From assembly GCA_945949035.1 (NCBI GenBank), contig CAMFDH010000108.1, positions 1-5,436 on the forward strand: a DNA stretch of 5,436 nucleotides, written 5' to 3'. Numbering within the stretch: the stretch's first letter is position 1; every line of letters starts with the position of its first letter. The notes below the pieces were generated by a model that was not told where the DNA came from, made no database searches, and was given only the letters and a program-made list of their open reading frames with translations. Both the position numbers and the translations under genes were made by a program. Positions 5,405 to 5,436 of the stretch are shown one piece after another. This DNA is from an uncultured Actinomyces sp. GTDB lineage: Bacteria > Actinomycetota > Actinomycetes > Actinomycetales > Actinomycetaceae.

Positions 5405-5436
5405 CTTCGTCGTTCGAGGCCCAAGCCGAATAGTTT

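Noticed and set aside
5401..5433. ATG overlapping the stop of the small protein (ATGA), opening a ten-codon frame
   Set aside because: It ends at TAG after ten codons, and there is no reason to think it is translated as a gene.
1..5436. CRISPR array, insertion sequence or prophage
   Set aside because: No regularly spaced direct repeats, transposase or integrase motifs, or phage genes were found. The two tRNA genes show no integrase or duplicated tRNA 3' end next to them.

Overview
The window looks like a piece of a moderately GC-rich actinobacterial chromosome. The grounds are a GTG-initiated DnaX with Pro/Ala-rich linkers, SRP RNA of the small Gram-positive-actinobacterial type, a tRNA-Ser/ffs/dnaX/recR neighbourhood, and GC-rich third codon positions. 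An Actinomycetales-type organism is a reasonable guess, but the genus cannot be fixed from the sequence alone.

Layout, left to right. Positions 1-96 are the 3' end of an unidentified CDS, closed by a strong intrinsic terminator (116-165). Next, on the minus strand, is a complete small SRP RNA gene (about 174-262) with its own promoter and U-tract. A shared intergenic stretch of about 80 bp separates it from a divergently transcribed tRNA-Ser(GGA) (342-426) and that tRNA's terminator. A YoaK/DUF1275-family membrane protein follows (597-1385). The second SRP RNA gene, on the plus strand (1504-1590), lies just before dnaX (1695-3806). dnaX overlaps recR (3803-4402) by four bases. A hairpin terminator separates recR from the convergent thioredoxin gene (4470-4835, minus). 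Then come tRNA-Gly(CCC) (5047-5120), whose acceptor stem is imperfect, and a small uncharacterised protein (5201-5404).

Functional picture: this is mostly housekeeping. dnaX encodes the clamp-loader subunit of DNA polymerase III. recR encodes the recombination mediator and is translationally coupled to dnaX. The SRP RNAs are the scaffold for Ffh in co-translational membrane targeting, and trxA supplies cytosolic disulfide reduction. The YoaK-like gene sits between the two SRP RNA genes.

The most noteworthy observation is the presence of two different, apparently intact SRP RNA genes in inverted orientation within 1.5 kb. The minus-strand copy has a compensated apical stem and a GAAA tetraloop in place of GGAA. 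Second is the tRNA-Gly(CCC), with two non-pairing positions in its acceptor stem. I see no mobile element, CRISPR array or clearly new multi-gene system.
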